34,589 nucleotides of DNA from Bryobacteraceae bacterium (GCA_025927575.1 JAICLJ010000035.1:1-34589); one strand, 5' to 3'. Counted from the first letter of the stretch, positions 18,201-25,315 are shown. Notes: generated by a model not told the origin, from the letters alone. Made by a program: numbers and translations.

Positions 18201-18768
18201 GCTGTCCGTTCACGGAGACATTACCCGACGAGAGAATTCCCGAAACGGGGCGATCCTGTTGAATGGAGCCAACGGTGGTCGGCGCGACTCCCGCCTGCAG
18301 TCCGAGCAGGTCTATAAAACTGCGGCCGTTCAACGGCAGAGAAAGAATTTGCTTGGTGTCGATCACCTGCCCAAGCTGGGTGCTCTCGGTTTCGACTTGG
18401 ACAGGGTTCGCTTCCACACGCACGGCTTCTTTCAACGTTCCCACTTGCAGCGTTGCGTCGATTCGAAGCCGGTCGTTCACCTTGACCTCGATGCCCGATT
18501 CGACGAATTGCTGAAAGCCGGGCGCGGTAGCCGTGATGTTGTAGTGCCCCGGCGGCAGCGCCAGAAGGCGATACTCGCCGTCCGTATTCGATACCGCCTG
18601 CTTTGTGAAATTGGTGTCGACGTTGGTCGCGACGACTTGCGCGCCGACAACGATCGCCGAAGACGAGTCCCGCACGGAACCAAGAATGCTCCCCGTGACA
18701 TCGGCCCAAAGACTGGCGCTGGCGCAGACCGCCAGCACCGCAGTGACAATGACGTTCTTTATAGTCAA
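15292..18768 (-). CDS. Oar-like TonB-dependent outer-membrane receptor
   Basis: 1158-aa predicted outer-membrane protein. A signal peptide (MTIKNVIVTAVLAVCASASL region) is followed by a carboxypeptidase-regulatory-like beta domain (about 22-105: GSILGSVRDSSSAIVVGAQV, DGEYRLLALPPGHYNITA). A TonB plug follows (IDTKQILSLPLNGRSFIDLL), then a long beta-barrel ending in an aromatic residue (IGQFSMKFLW). This architecture is typical of the greatly expanded acidobacterial receptor family, generally linked to uptake of glycans or peptides. The start is TTG at 18768 with GAGG 6 bases upstream; the GTG at 18813 is rejected because it lies in the promoter -10. The ligand is unknown. It is followed by the TPR gene. 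Confidence 0.9.
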   Translation of the reverse strand: MTIKNVIVTAVLAVCASASLWADVTGSILGSVRDSSSAIVVGAQVVATNVDTNFTKQAVSNTDGEYRLLALPPGHYNITATAPGFQQFVESGIEVKVNDRLRIDATLQVGTLKEAVRVEANPVQVETESTQLGQVIDTKQILSLPLNGRSFIDLLGLQAGVAPTTVGSIQQDRPVSGILSSGNVSVNGQRETANAFLVNGGDVSEGRNNGAGLIPNLDSIQEFRLITNSFDAEYGKFSGSVMNAITKSGTNGFHGDVFEFLRNDKFDARNFFDPTKAELRRNQFGYAMGGPFWKNKLFWFTDYQGTRQVAGASTGLVSVPSADQRSGNFDPSAFVDANGDVQTVKGAYWAQTLSQRLGYPVQDGEAYSTPGCASTAGCVFPGGVIPQRAFARPVAGILPYIPLPNQASGGFADASQKNRVVDDKIGQRVDFINELTGNWSFYYHFDDSTVDNSLPAASVPGFPSTTPTRAQMAVMSNTKTFGGTQVNEFRLSFFRTATVTDEPKGSFAKLADLGFVTGPGTLGIIPSGPANFPETVPPIYFNDFSIGVPTLTTFQPNNTWMVQDGFSKIMGSHSVKFGGEFRYLQINERNTCAPNGDFTFDGSETGVDFADFLIGAPVSYNQCSQQFLDSRTRYGGLYIQDSYKVKPNFTINAGLRWEVSMPWYDTQGKIETIVPGLQSTQFPTAPLGWVVPGDPGIPSTLAPTRYNNFGPRIGIAYSPNFSDGFLGKLTGGPGKTSIRAAFGLFYTSIEDLNLFYEVGDAPFGLYWVSPEPVSFDQPFQTRSSGESQVQRFPFTIPTPGDPANKNLDYSVYLPISYSPGYSIHNRLPYAEDYNFTIQRELSKSTVLTVAFVGTQGHRLIAQYAANPGNPALCQQLNALGATPTCGPNGEQTTYTLPDGSQVFGTRNSLGPAFGQGNSFTANIANSNYNSLQISAERKASDVTFLLAYTWSKAIDNSSGFNDWVNFTNYRLSRSLSSYDLTHNFVASYNWAVPFDRAFRTLPRRLTQGWQFIGISRFSTGFPITMRQSSGDLSLIGESSTDTPDRVGPVQIQDARNPGPNGPNTYFLPDAFASQQYGQFGTSSRRFFHGPGILNTDFALLKDTRITESMALEFRAEFFNLFNHTQFNNPSGNFSSGNFGVVTSARDPRIGQFSMKFLW

Positions 18769-18809
18769 GCCCAACCTCGCTGAAGAGAAATAATTCTCGA
18801 ATGCCGGTA

Positions 18810-18838
18810 ACACTATCGAATAAGAACGCGGATGTCAA
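18810..18838 (-). promoter_or_regulatory. Sigma-70-type promoter of the receptor gene
   Basis: On the minus strand a perfect TTGACA (18838-18833) is separated by 17 bases from TAGTGT (18815-18810), which keeps the key T, A and final T of the -10. The predicted transcript start near 18803 leaves a leader of about 35 bases before the TTG start at 18768. Confidence 0.6.
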
Positions 18839-18846
18839 GTGATGTC

Positions 18847-18880
18847 CACTGTGATAGTTAAGCACTATTCGCAGTGCGAA
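18847..18880. promoter_or_regulatory. Palindromic site upstream of the receptor -35
   Basis: Two overlapping inverted repeats are visible: CACTG-2-ATAGT-5-ACTAT-3-CAGTG (18847-18876) and TTCGC-AGT-GCGAA (18868-18880). The site ends 9 bases from the -35 of the receptor promoter, a position suited to an activator or repressor dimer. It also lies in the divergent gap shared with the histidine kinase gene. Confidence 0.45.
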
Positions 18881-19015
18881 CTAAATTACATAACTCCCGC
18901 GTTTGTTCTACTTTTTCGGGTCCTTCAACAATAAATAACGGTTACGCTAAAAGGAGCCCGCTCTAGTAGCCTGGAAGGTCTACACTGGCTTAACGTTCAG
19001 ATTCCCGCGCGAGAA

Positions 19016-19021
19016 TATAAT
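19016..19021 (+). promoter_or_regulatory. Candidate -10 of the histidine kinase gene
   Basis: A perfect TATAAT lies 30 bases before the ATG at 19052. No convincing -35 is seen at the usual distance, so an activator may be needed. Confidence 0.45.
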
Positions 19022-19051
19022 CGCGCAATTCGCCGAAGGTGAAAAGTAGGT

Positions 19052-20455
19052 ATGCCTCCCGAGTTGTTTCCGCAATCACGACTAATCGCCCGAGACGCCC
19101 CCGTCACTTTTGACGCCATCGACATTTACGGCGCACTCTCATCGCGTCCCGCTCGTCCCCGGGACTATGAAGGCGAAACCACCGCGCTCTCCGTGCTCGC
19201 AGCAGAGCTTATCGAGAATCCTCGGAATATGCTGCAGAAGCTCGCTGAAAGTGCGCTTGTTCTGTGTAGAGCCGATACAGCGGGCATCAGCCTTCTCGAA
19301 ACGCACGGTGGTGTAGAGGTGTTTCGCTGGGAAGCGCTTGCAGGAGTCTTTGCGTCTGCTCTTAATCGCAAGATGCCCCGCGCGGCCAGTCCTTGCGGCG
19401 TCTGCCTCGATCAGGATGCAGCGCAATTAATGTATTTGTCGGACCGTCTTTTTCCCGCTCTTCCCAAGGACCCGCGCTTTGTGGAAGCTTTACTGGTACC
19501 GTTCCATTTCCAGGGACGGCCAATCGGTACGGTATGGGCCGTCATGCACCAATTCGATCGGCAGTTTGATCGCGAAGACGAACGGATGCTCCGAACCTTG
19601 GCGTCCTTCGCGTCGGCGGGCTGGCAGCTCTGGAAGGCTGGCGAGGACCTTGAGCGGCGCGTGCTGGAGCGCACCGCCGAACTATCGCAGGCGAATGCCG
19701 CTTTGCAGAAGGAACTGAAAGAGCGGCAGCGCATTGAAGGAGAGCGCAAACGTCTTCTGCGCCGAGTCACCCTCGCCCAGGAGGAAGAGCGCCGCCGGAT
19801 CGCGCGAGAACTGCACGACAACCTAGCCCAACGCCTGGCTGTACTTCAAATCGATCTGGAATTGGTCAGCCGCAACACGGCCGGCGCCGGCGACCCGTCG
19901 CGCGTCGGTTCGCATTTGGCGCTTCTAAGGGACCAGGTAACCAAATTTGCGAACGAGGTGCGCGACCTCAGCCACCGTCTGCACCCAAGCATAGTGGACG
20001 ACCTCGGGCTGGAGGCGGCCCTGCAAGATGTCGTCGGCGAATACGGACACTCCTCCGACAAGGCGCCGCGTTTCATTGGCGGCAATCTATCTCGCCCGGT
20101 GCCGCTTCCCATGGCTGGCGCGCTGTACCGCATTACTCAGGAGGCATTGTCCAACGCAGCCAAACACGCTCCCGGCGCAGCCGTGACTGTCACTCTGTCT
20201 GAGACACCGAAGGAATTATGCGTGACCATTCGTGATGACGGTCCCGGCTTTGACCCGGAAGCGGCACGACTTAAGGAAGGTCTAGGGCTCGTGAGCATGC
20301 AGGAGCGGGCACAACTCCTGGGCGGGCAAGTTTCGTTCCGCTCAACGCCTGGCAGCGGTACGGAGGTCCACGCCGCCATCTCCTGGCCCGTGCATGAGGA
20401 AATGCCTCCCGCCTTGGCGCGGCCTGCAGCGGACAGTTGCCACGCATCACCGTAA
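19052..20455 (+). CDS. Soluble GAF sensor histidine kinase, NarL/DesK-type core
   Basis: 467-aa two-component kinase without membrane segments. A GAF domain spans about residues 45-200 (LVLCRADTAGISLLE, VPFHFQGRPIGTVWAV). A coiled coil follows (RVLERTAELSQANAALQKEL), then a HisKA_3 dimerisation domain with phospho-acceptor His255 in EERRRIARELHDNLAQRL. The HATPase has ITQEALSNAAKHA (N box), DDGPGFDP (G1) and GLGLVSMQERAQLLGG (G2). Such kinases usually phosphorylate LuxR/NarL-type regulators, but none is encoded nearby, so it is an orphan here. The ATG at 19052 agrees with the TATAAT at 19016. The next gene is an output-less membrane Cache protein that may supply external sensing. Confidence 0.92.
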   Translation: MPPELFPQSRLIARDAPVTFDAIDIYGALSSRPARPRDYEGETTALSVLAAELIENPRNMLQKLAESALVLCRADTAGISLLETHGGVEVFRWEALAGVFASALNRKMPRAASPCGVCLDQDAAQLMYLSDRLFPALPKDPRFVEALLVPFHFQGRPIGTVWAVMHQFDRQFDREDERMLRTLASFASAGWQLWKAGEDLERRVLERTAELSQANAALQKELKERQRIEGERKRLLRRVTLAQEEERRRIARELHDNLAQRLAVLQIDLELVSRNTAGAGDPSRVGSHLALLRDQVTKFANEVRDLSHRLHPSIVDDLGLEAALQDVVGEYGHSSDKAPRFIGGNLSRPVPLPMAGALYRITQEALSNAAKHAPGAAVTVTLSETPKELCVTIRDDGPGFDPEAARLKEGLGLVSMQERAQLLGGQVSFRSTPGSGTEVHAAISWPVHEEMPPALARPAADSCHASP

Positions 20456-20465
20456 TTCGCCTCGT

Positions 20466-20496
20466 TCACTAATTTTCGATGCTCGTTCCTTAGTGA
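20466..20496. terminator. Hairpin after the histidine kinase gene
   Basis: TCACTAA (20466-20472) and TTAGTGA (20490-20496) form a 7-bp stem with a 17-base loop starting 11 bases after the kinase stop. No T-run follows. The rest of the 207-base gap holds no ORF I can support; it may be a leader of the next gene. Confidence 0.3.
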
Positions 20497-20662
20497 CTTC
20501 ATACTAGCTACTTGTAAAAAACTCTCCTCTTTTCTCTGAAATCGGAGTATTCTTTAACCGGAAGCAGCCATGCGTCGACCTGGCTGGCGGACTTACCTGC
20601 CTGAAGGGTGCTCTAAAGGTGGCTTTCTTCCAGTGAGACGGTACTGAAAGGAGCTGAGTGAA

Positions 20663-21787
20663 ATGCCCCTTGATCGCCTTGAGGTCCGAGTCTCCGTTAA
20701 GAAGGTGCTGCTCGGCCTGATTATCGTTGTTGTTCCGTTGAGCATTATTGGCCTCTATCTGGCAACGCGAACCGATACCGCCTTGAACCAATCCATCGGC
20801 ACGCAATTCAAGACCGTTGCGGGCTTATATGGGCAGGAAGTTTCCGGATTTTTCTATGATCGCGTATCCGACGTGGCCACAATTGCCATGGACCCCGTCG
20901 TCGTTGATGGTGTGTTGTCATCGGATCGTAGCTATGCGGGGGAAAGCGAATCCGCAATTGCGGCGAAGATAGACAAGATGGGGAAGACCTGGAGCACCCC
21001 TGCATCCAGCGGAGCCGTGAAGAGCATTCTGGATTCCAAGGCTTCCGAAATTCTAACCCACCACCAGGAGATCAATCCTCTGTTGTTGCGGCTGACCGCG
21101 ACTGACGAGCGCGGTGTCACCGTGGGGTCCACAACCCGCGCCATGCGCTATTCCTATTCGGACAACGAAGGATGGCAGTCGGTCTACGCCTCCGGCAAAG
21201 GCGCCATTACGATATCGCCCATCCTCTACGACGATCTCGCTAAAGCGCACTATGTCGACGTGGGCGTCCCGGTGACCGAACCGGGTAGCGGCCGCCTCGC
21301 TGGTGTGCTGAGCGCGGCGGTGAACATCTCCACTCTGTTGGGGCGCTTCCAGCATCCGCAAGTTGACGGCGCCAGACTCTTGCTGGTCAATGAGGACGGA
21401 GCTATTATCAGCGGCGCCGGGATCGATGTCTTTACCAGAGCACGATCGCACGAATTTTCTGCCATTCACGATTCCATTGGCACCGTGCAGGGCATGCAAA
21501 GCGGTTACTTGGTGGCAAACCTGGGCTCAGGAGCCCACATCATCGGCTTTGCCGGCGTTGGTTTGAAACCACATTTCAGCAATCTTGGCTGGACGGTTAT
21601 CGTCTCGCAGGATAAGGGCGTGGCCACGGCGGCGCTCCAGCCGGTCATTCGTTTCGCGTTGTTGATGGTCGCTCTCGGGATGTTGCTTGTCGTTCTGTTG
21701 GGGGTTTACTACTCGATTCACAGAAAGCAGCAATTCGCCGAGATCGAGGAAGCGTTGCCTCCGGAGGCTAATCCTCACGTAGCGTAA
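20663..21787 (+). CDS. Membrane Cache-domain sensor protein lacking an output domain
   Basis: 374-aa inner-membrane protein with one transmembrane helix near residues 14-33 and a second near 330-350, enclosing a periplasmic region of about 295 residues that reads as a double Cache (PAS-like) ligand-binding domain: GFFYDRVSDVATIAMDP, LLLRLTATDERGVTVGST, ISPILYDDLAKAHYVDVGVPV and HIIGFAGVGL. Chemoreceptors and sensor kinases carry this domain, but here only about 24 cytoplasmic residues follow the second helix, with no HAMP, kinase, cyclase or MCP part. AAAGGAG at 20647-20653 is 9 bases before the ATG, a strong ribosome site. No frameshift is seen; it ends naturally. It may signal to the preceding soluble kinase. 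Confidence 0.8.
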   Translation: MPLDRLEVRVSVKKVLLGLIIVVVPLSIIGLYLATRTDTALNQSIGTQFKTVAGLYGQEVSGFFYDRVSDVATIAMDPVVVDGVLSSDRSYAGESESAIAAKIDKMGKTWSTPASSGAVKSILDSKASEILTHHQEINPLLLRLTATDERGVTVGSTTRAMRYSYSDNEGWQSVYASGKGAITISPILYDDLAKAHYVDVGVPVTEPGSGRLAGVLSAAVNISTLLGRFQHPQVDGARLLLVNEDGAIISGAGIDVFTRARSHEFSAIHDSIGTVQGMQSGYLVANLGSGAHIIGFAGVGLKPHFSNLGWTVIVSQDKGVATAALQPVIRFALLMVALGMLLVVLLGVYYSIHRKQQFAEIEEALPPEANPHVA

Positions 21788-21867
21788 GGCACGAAGTCTC
21801 ACAGCATCCCGTTACCGGCTTCAGTCGATTCCCTATTCTTGCGTTCTTGCGGGAGTGCATGCCGGGA

Positions 21868-21892
21868 GAAGGGGTGAATGAGTGGCCCCTTC
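21868..21892. terminator. GC-rich hairpin downstream of the Cache gene
   Basis: GAAGGGG (21868-21874) and CCCCTTC (21886-21892) form a 7-bp stem with an 11-base loop about 80 bases after the Cache stop. No T-run follows. The rest of the gap (21788-22077) holds no supported gene; its open frame from 21847 is a non-coding extension of the reductase frame. Confidence 0.3.
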
Positions 21893-22036
21893 CCCTGATC
21901 TCTCAAATGTTCGTGCCTGAAACGGCTCTGGATCGGCACAGAGCTGAAGCGGTAGAGAAACGGCGTTTTCGCGGCGGAGAAGGAAACCGGACTGCCTCTG
22001 CGCGTTGCCTAAAACTCAGGCCGAAAATTCAGCGAC

Positions 22037-22064
22037 TTGTTTATATTAATTTGCGCGTTACACT
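22037..22064 (+). promoter_or_regulatory. Possible promoter of the methionine sulfoxide reductase gene
   Basis: TTGTTT (22037-22042), a 16-base spacer and TACACT (22059-22064) make a moderate sigma-70-like match. It would place the transcript start only a few bases before the ATG at 22078, so it is uncertain. Confidence 0.3.
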
Positions 22065-22077
22065 GTTTAGGATCGAT

Positions 22078-22617
22078 ATGCACACGATTGTCCCGGTTTC
22101 GGCTAGCATTCCCAAATCTGAAAGCTACCAGCAGGTTTATATTCAGCTCGCCGAACTGATAAAGGGTGAGCCGGATTTGCTCGCGAACGCCGCCAATACG
22201 GCGGCTTTGCTCTATCATTTACTGCCCGATGTCAGTTGGGTGGGATTCTATTTCTTCCGGGAGAACGAACTGGTCCTCGGCCCTTTCCAGGGCCGCCCGG
22301 CATGTAGCCGGATCGGAATCGGCAAGGGCGTTTGCGGCAAAGCCGCCGCAGATCGCGAGACGCTCATCGTCGGCGACGTGACCCAGTTCAAAGGCCATAT
22401 CGTCTGCGACCCATCGTCACAGGCCGAGATCGCGGTCCCCCTGCTGAACTGGGGCAAACTGATCGGCGTGCTTGACGTCGATAGCGCGAAGCAGGATCGT
22501 TTCGACGACGATGATCGGGAGGGCCTGGAAGCACTGATGTCCCAACTCCTTGCGGCGCAAACGACCGACGACGACGTGCCGGATTTCGAAGGATTGGCCG
22601 ACCGGGCGGACGAGTAG
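22078..22617 (+). CDS. msrC: Free methionine-(R)-sulfoxide reductase, GAF-type
   Basis: Reduces free methionine-(R)-sulfoxide in the cytoplasm, using thioredoxin-linked cysteines inside a GAF fold. The 179-aa protein has the three conserved cysteines at 76 (PACSRIGIGKG), 86 (GKGVCGKAA) and 110 (GHIVCD), with the same 10- and 24-residue spacings as Cys84/94/118 of the E. coli enzyme. WVGFYF and GPFQGRPAC are family signatures. The ATG at 22078 has AGGA at 22069-22072; the longer open frame from 21847 adds 77 non-homologous residues and is rejected. It stands alone between the Cache gene and the Uma2 gene. Confidence 0.92.
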   Translation: MHTIVPVSASIPKSESYQQVYIQLAELIKGEPDLLANAANTAALLYHLLPDVSWVGFYFFRENELVLGPFQGRPACSRIGIGKGVCGKAAADRETLIVGDVTQFKGHIVCDPSSQAEIAVPLLNWGKLIGVLDVDSAKQDRFDDDDREGLEALMSQLLAAQTTDDDVPDFEGLADRADE

Positions 22618-22687
22618 CGTTCGCCGGGCGCATAGAATAGCTCCTGCACTTGAGCGGCAACCATCATAATAGGATCTGAGGCACTGC

Positions 22688-23227
22688 ATGGCTGCCGTAG
22701 CCGAACCACTGTTGATGACCGTAGCGCAGTACCGCCAACTCCCCGATCGTGAAGATGTTATCCAGGAGTTGCATTGGGGACAGGTGATTACGCTGACGAG
22801 AGCAAAGATGGGGCACGCGAAAATTCAATCGCGGCTGGTCCGGCTTCTTCGCCCAAAGGTGGAGCATTTGGGAGTAGTTGAGTCCGAAGTCGCGTTTCGA
22901 GCCCTCCCGGAATACGATCTGCGCGGAGCCGATGTAGCGTTCGTCTCCCGGCAAAGATGGGATGCCACGCCTGACGATGACAACCTGCGCGGATCGCCCG
23001 AAATCGTCATTGAAATCCTCTCGCCTTCAAATACAAAAGCGGAAATGCGGGAGAAAGCCGCACTCTATCTGTCAACGGGAGCTAGGGAGTTTTGGATCGT
23101 CGATCCAAAACGAAAAACAGTCACGGTGGCGCGCGGCGAAGCGGAAGTGAGCGTATTCAGAACTGGCGACAAGTTGCCGCTACCGATGTTCCAGGGTGAT
23201 CTGGACGTCGCTCGCATTTTTGAGTGA
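22688..23227 (+). CDS. Uma2-family protein (PD-(D/E)XK nuclease fold)
   Basis: 179-aa member of the Uma2/DUF820 family, which has a restriction-endonuclease-like fold. Its cellular role is unclear, and copies are numerous in cyanobacteria and some acidobacteria. Visible landmarks are MTVAQYRQLPDRE with Glu27 in VIQELHWGQV, the core Asp82 in LRGADVAFV, the pair PEIVIEILSPSN (Glu105, Glu109), and AALYLSTGAREFWIVDPK. The order and spacing fit the family and the acidic catalytic residues are kept, so it is probably intact. GAGG before the ATG is 8 bases away. It is followed by remnants of other genes. Confidence 0.9.
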   Translation: MAAVAEPLLMTVAQYRQLPDREDVIQELHWGQVITLTRAKMGHAKIQSRLVRLLRPKVEHLGVVESEVAFRALPEYDLRGADVAFVSRQRWDATPDDDNLRGSPEIVIEILSPSNTKAEMREKAALYLSTGAREFWIVDPKRKTVTVARGEAEVSVFRTGDKLPLPMFQGDLDVARIFE

Positions 23228-23239
23228 AGCGGCTCGCGC

Positions 23240-23317
23240 TCACTCGTGGCGAAGCGCGGTCACCGGATCGAGACGCGAAGCGATCCAAGCCGGACGCCAG
23301 GCGGCCAACAGCAACTC
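23240..23317 (-). pseudogene. 3' relic of an FtsX/MacB-type ABC-transporter permease
   Basis: On the minus strand the stretch translates as ELLLAAWRPAWIASRLDPV followed by TALRHE and a stop. This is the typical C-terminus of MacB/FtsX-like permeases (AAWxPARRASRxDPxxALRxE). The frame runs into a stop a few codons upstream, and no transmembrane or MacB periplasmic domain remains nearby. It therefore appears to be about 25 codons left from a deleted or rearranged permease gene. Such permeases are abundant in acidobacteria, so this may mark an old recombination junction. Confidence 0.6.
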
Positions 23318-23459
23318 GGGAAGGGAGCGATTTCATCTATTCTCCAGGCGCTAATCTCGGCAAATCAACAGGCATCTATTCCGCCCCCTTGCCTTTGCGC
23401 TTCTGGACCGTGTGATAAGCTCTACCTGCCTCGCCAATCCCGGCTTAGGAGCAGCTATC

Positions 23460-23836
23460 ATGAAGCCCAATGCCGCCAAGGTGGTCACAACCATATCAGG
23501 TTTGCCAGCCAATCCCTTCGGCCAAACCGGATCCCCTCAAATCGCAGTGCCGGCCGGACAGCATCTGGTCGTCGAAACGTTGAGCGTTCAGCTCGATGTG
23601 TCACCCTCAGGAGCAAACTCGCGGCATTCGTGACCTACACAAGCGGAGGCAACACTGTCACGCTCTTCGTGCCGTTAACGTACGCATACACCGATGCCGG
23701 AACCGGCTTCGACTTTTACGTCGGCATGCAGGCCGTCCGGTTGTACGCCGACCCCGGCACTGTTCTCACCGTGAGTGGCGCTGGTCCCGGCAACACGGGC
23801 ACGCTGTTCATAACCGTGTCCGGGTACTTGGTCTAA
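23460..23836 (+). pseudogene. Hypothetical gene broken by a single-base frameshift
   Basis: An AGGAG at 23447-23451 is 8 bases before ATG at 23460. The first frame encodes MKPNAAKVVTTISGLPANPF and continues to QLDVSPSG, then reaches TGA at about 23630. In the -1 frame the sequence continues sensibly from about 23609 as SKLAAFVTYTSGG, VTLFVPLTYAYTDAGTGFDF, YADPGTVLTVSG and ends GTLFITVSGYLV at 23836. Joined at about 23608 the product would be some 125 aa, beta-rich, possibly a beta-sandwich. One missing base explains the break. It could be a true pseudogene or a sequencing error; no slippery heptamer is visible. Family not recognised. Confidence 0.6.
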
Positions 23837-24075
23837 AGAACCAGGCAATGCGAGAGCGAGGCGTTGTTGCCGACCGTGTCGCGGGTGAATAACGGGGAGC
23901 GGTGATTCTTAAGCAATGCCGACTTCCGGACAACTCCGGGAGGAGTTCTCTCGGCGTCAACCTCGGCAATCGACCGAAGCTGTCGTAGTGATTTCTGCAG
24001 AATTGAGAAATGAGTGGCCAACTTTCCCGTCACCGTTTTCCGGTAATCGCCGCCACGCGCATTGATCGAATCCAT
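23833..24075 (-). CDS. Doubtful small ORF after the methyltransferase gene, 80 aa
   Basis: The ATG at 24075 is 2 bases beyond the methyltransferase stop, so translation could be coupled. The product (MDSINARGGDYRKTVTGKLA, then LQKSLRQLRSIAEVDAERTP) resembles nothing I know. It has no signal or membrane segment, and its end overlaps the end of the convergent frameshifted gene by 4 bases. It may be non-coding remnant DNA. Otherwise the 240-base stretch holds nothing I can support. Confidence 0.25.
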   Translation of the reverse strand: MDSINARGGDYRKTVTGKLATHFSILQKSLRQLRSIAEVDAERTPPGVVRKSALLKNHRSPLFTRDTVGNNASLSHCLVL

Positions 24076-24077
24076 GT

Positions 24078-25208
24078 TTAAGGCTTTCGCAGTGCGATGT
24101 ACAGCTCCTCGTAGAGAAATCCGGCATGCACCTTGGGCGCCAATTTATGTAGAAATCCACGGTAGGCCCTTGATCGAAGGTTCCTGACGAAATGTTCCGG
24201 TGAACGCCTGTTAAGGTACACTTGCATGGCGCTCACAACGGGTAGCTGTTCGGGGCGAGAGAAACTCAAGGCGAGCACGAGGTCGTGATAACTTACGCCA
24301 CGGCCCCACCGTGCGAATCGAACCTTTGTATCCTCACTAATATTTATATGTTGACCGTCGAATGCTTGATTGTATCCTTTCCGCTCAGAGTAGCGGCTGT
24401 ATGGTATCGCGATCTCGTCCGGCAACCAGAGGAAAAATGGTTCATGGCTGGTATGCGAATCGGTGTGCCAAAGACGATTACGCGACTCGACGATAACCAG
24501 ATACTGACCGGGCCGCAATAGTTGCCATGTTTGCAGGAGAGAGTCGGAGCGTTCCTTCCAAGTCATGTGTTCCATGACGGCAAAAAAGATGACTGCCTCG
24601 AAGTTTTGACCGGATGCAACTCGTTCCAATTCGGTAGCGTTGGCGCAAACGAAAGAGGCTCGAAGATCGTGAAGTTGCAATCGGAAGCGCGCGACCTCCA
24701 GTGCAGGCTCGCTCACATCGATCCCGATTACATCAGCACCCTGTTCGGCAAGCGACACGGAAGAAGCACCGGTACCGCACCCCACTTCGAGAATCCGCGA
24801 CCCACGAAGAGAAAGGAATGAGCTCAACCAGGGAATCACAAGGCTCCTGAATTCCTCGAGCCGATTGCTCAGGTGCTCGGCCATATCTTTTTCACCTTCG
24901 GGTGTTCCAAGGTAAGCATCCGGCGCTTCCCGATAATAGAAGGGATCACTGAAGTAGTGCTGCTTCAGAGCGGCGTAGAGCCTAGTCTGCTTATCTGTGG
25001 AGAGCCGGCGATGATGTGCACGCAAACCGCGACTAGCGATCCGAGATCGAAGGATTTCCTTCAGCCGCTGCTTGGGTGTTTTCCGGATCGGAATCGTATT
25101 GGCGACAATCCTGTTAGTGTCGTGCGCGGGAAATAGTAACGAATCTTCCAGGGAGCCCAAACGCCCGTTCTCCTGTCGGGTTGCATATGGCGGCAGCCAA
25201 TTTCTCAT
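24078..25208 (-). CDS. Class I SAM-dependent methyltransferase
   Basis: 376-aa predicted cytoplasmic methyltransferase. Motif I is ILEVGCGTGASSVSLAEQG, motif II is VIGIDVSEPALEVA, and a post-I acidic region is followed by FEAVIFFAVMEHM (motif IV-like). An N-terminal helical region of about 110 residues and a C-terminal region of about 130 (SHEPFFLWLPDE, YSERKGYNQAF) flank the core. These features recall methyltransferases from surface-glycan clusters, but the acceptor is unknown. ATG at 25208 is chosen because GAGGG lies 8 bases upstream; the TTG at 25310 adds an unlikely basic extension. Some lines of this gene counted by hand are about 48% GC against about 60% in leuS, hinting at horizontal acquisition. 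Confidence 0.87.
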   Translation of the reverse strand: MRNWLPPYATRQENGRLGSLEDSLLFPAHDTNRIVANTIPIRKTPKQRLKEILRSRIASRGLRAHHRRLSTDKQTRLYAALKQHYFSDPFYYREAPDAYLGTPEGEKDMAEHLSNRLEEFRSLVIPWLSSFLSLRGSRILEVGCGTGASSVSLAEQGADVIGIDVSEPALEVARFRLQLHDLRASFVCANATELERVASGQNFEAVIFFAVMEHMTWKERSDSLLQTWQLLRPGQYLVIVESRNRLWHTDSHTSHEPFFLWLPDEIAIPYSRYSERKGYNQAFDGQHINISEDTKVRFARWGRGVSYHDLVLALSFSRPEQLPVVSAMQVYLNRRSPEHFVRNLRSRAYRGFLHKLAPKVHAGFLYEELYIALRKP

Positions 25209-25315
25209 TAAATTTGCCCTCGGCGCCGGCCAGATCCGCTGTGAAAACGATCTGCATTTTGTCCGATGCGCTACACTACATGTATCACGACTGCGTACAG
25301 GTCTAACCAACTAAT

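Noticed and set aside
17704-18783. 359-codon plus-strand frame opposite the receptor
   Set aside because: It mirrors the receptor codons, has no recognisable domain, and the receptor plus its promoter are clear on the other strand.
18769-18813. GTG start of the receptor at 18813
   Set aside because: It coincides with the predicted -10 element; TTG at 18768 has a ribosome site and yields a proper signal peptide.
23590-23620. Programmed -1 frameshifting in the small beta-rich gene
   Set aside because: No X XXY YYZ slippery heptamer or following strong hairpin is visible; a point deletion is simpler.
24290-24340. tRNA-like T-loop text (GTGCGAATCGAACC)
   Set aside because: It lies within the methyltransferase coding sequence and no cloverleaf can be formed around it.
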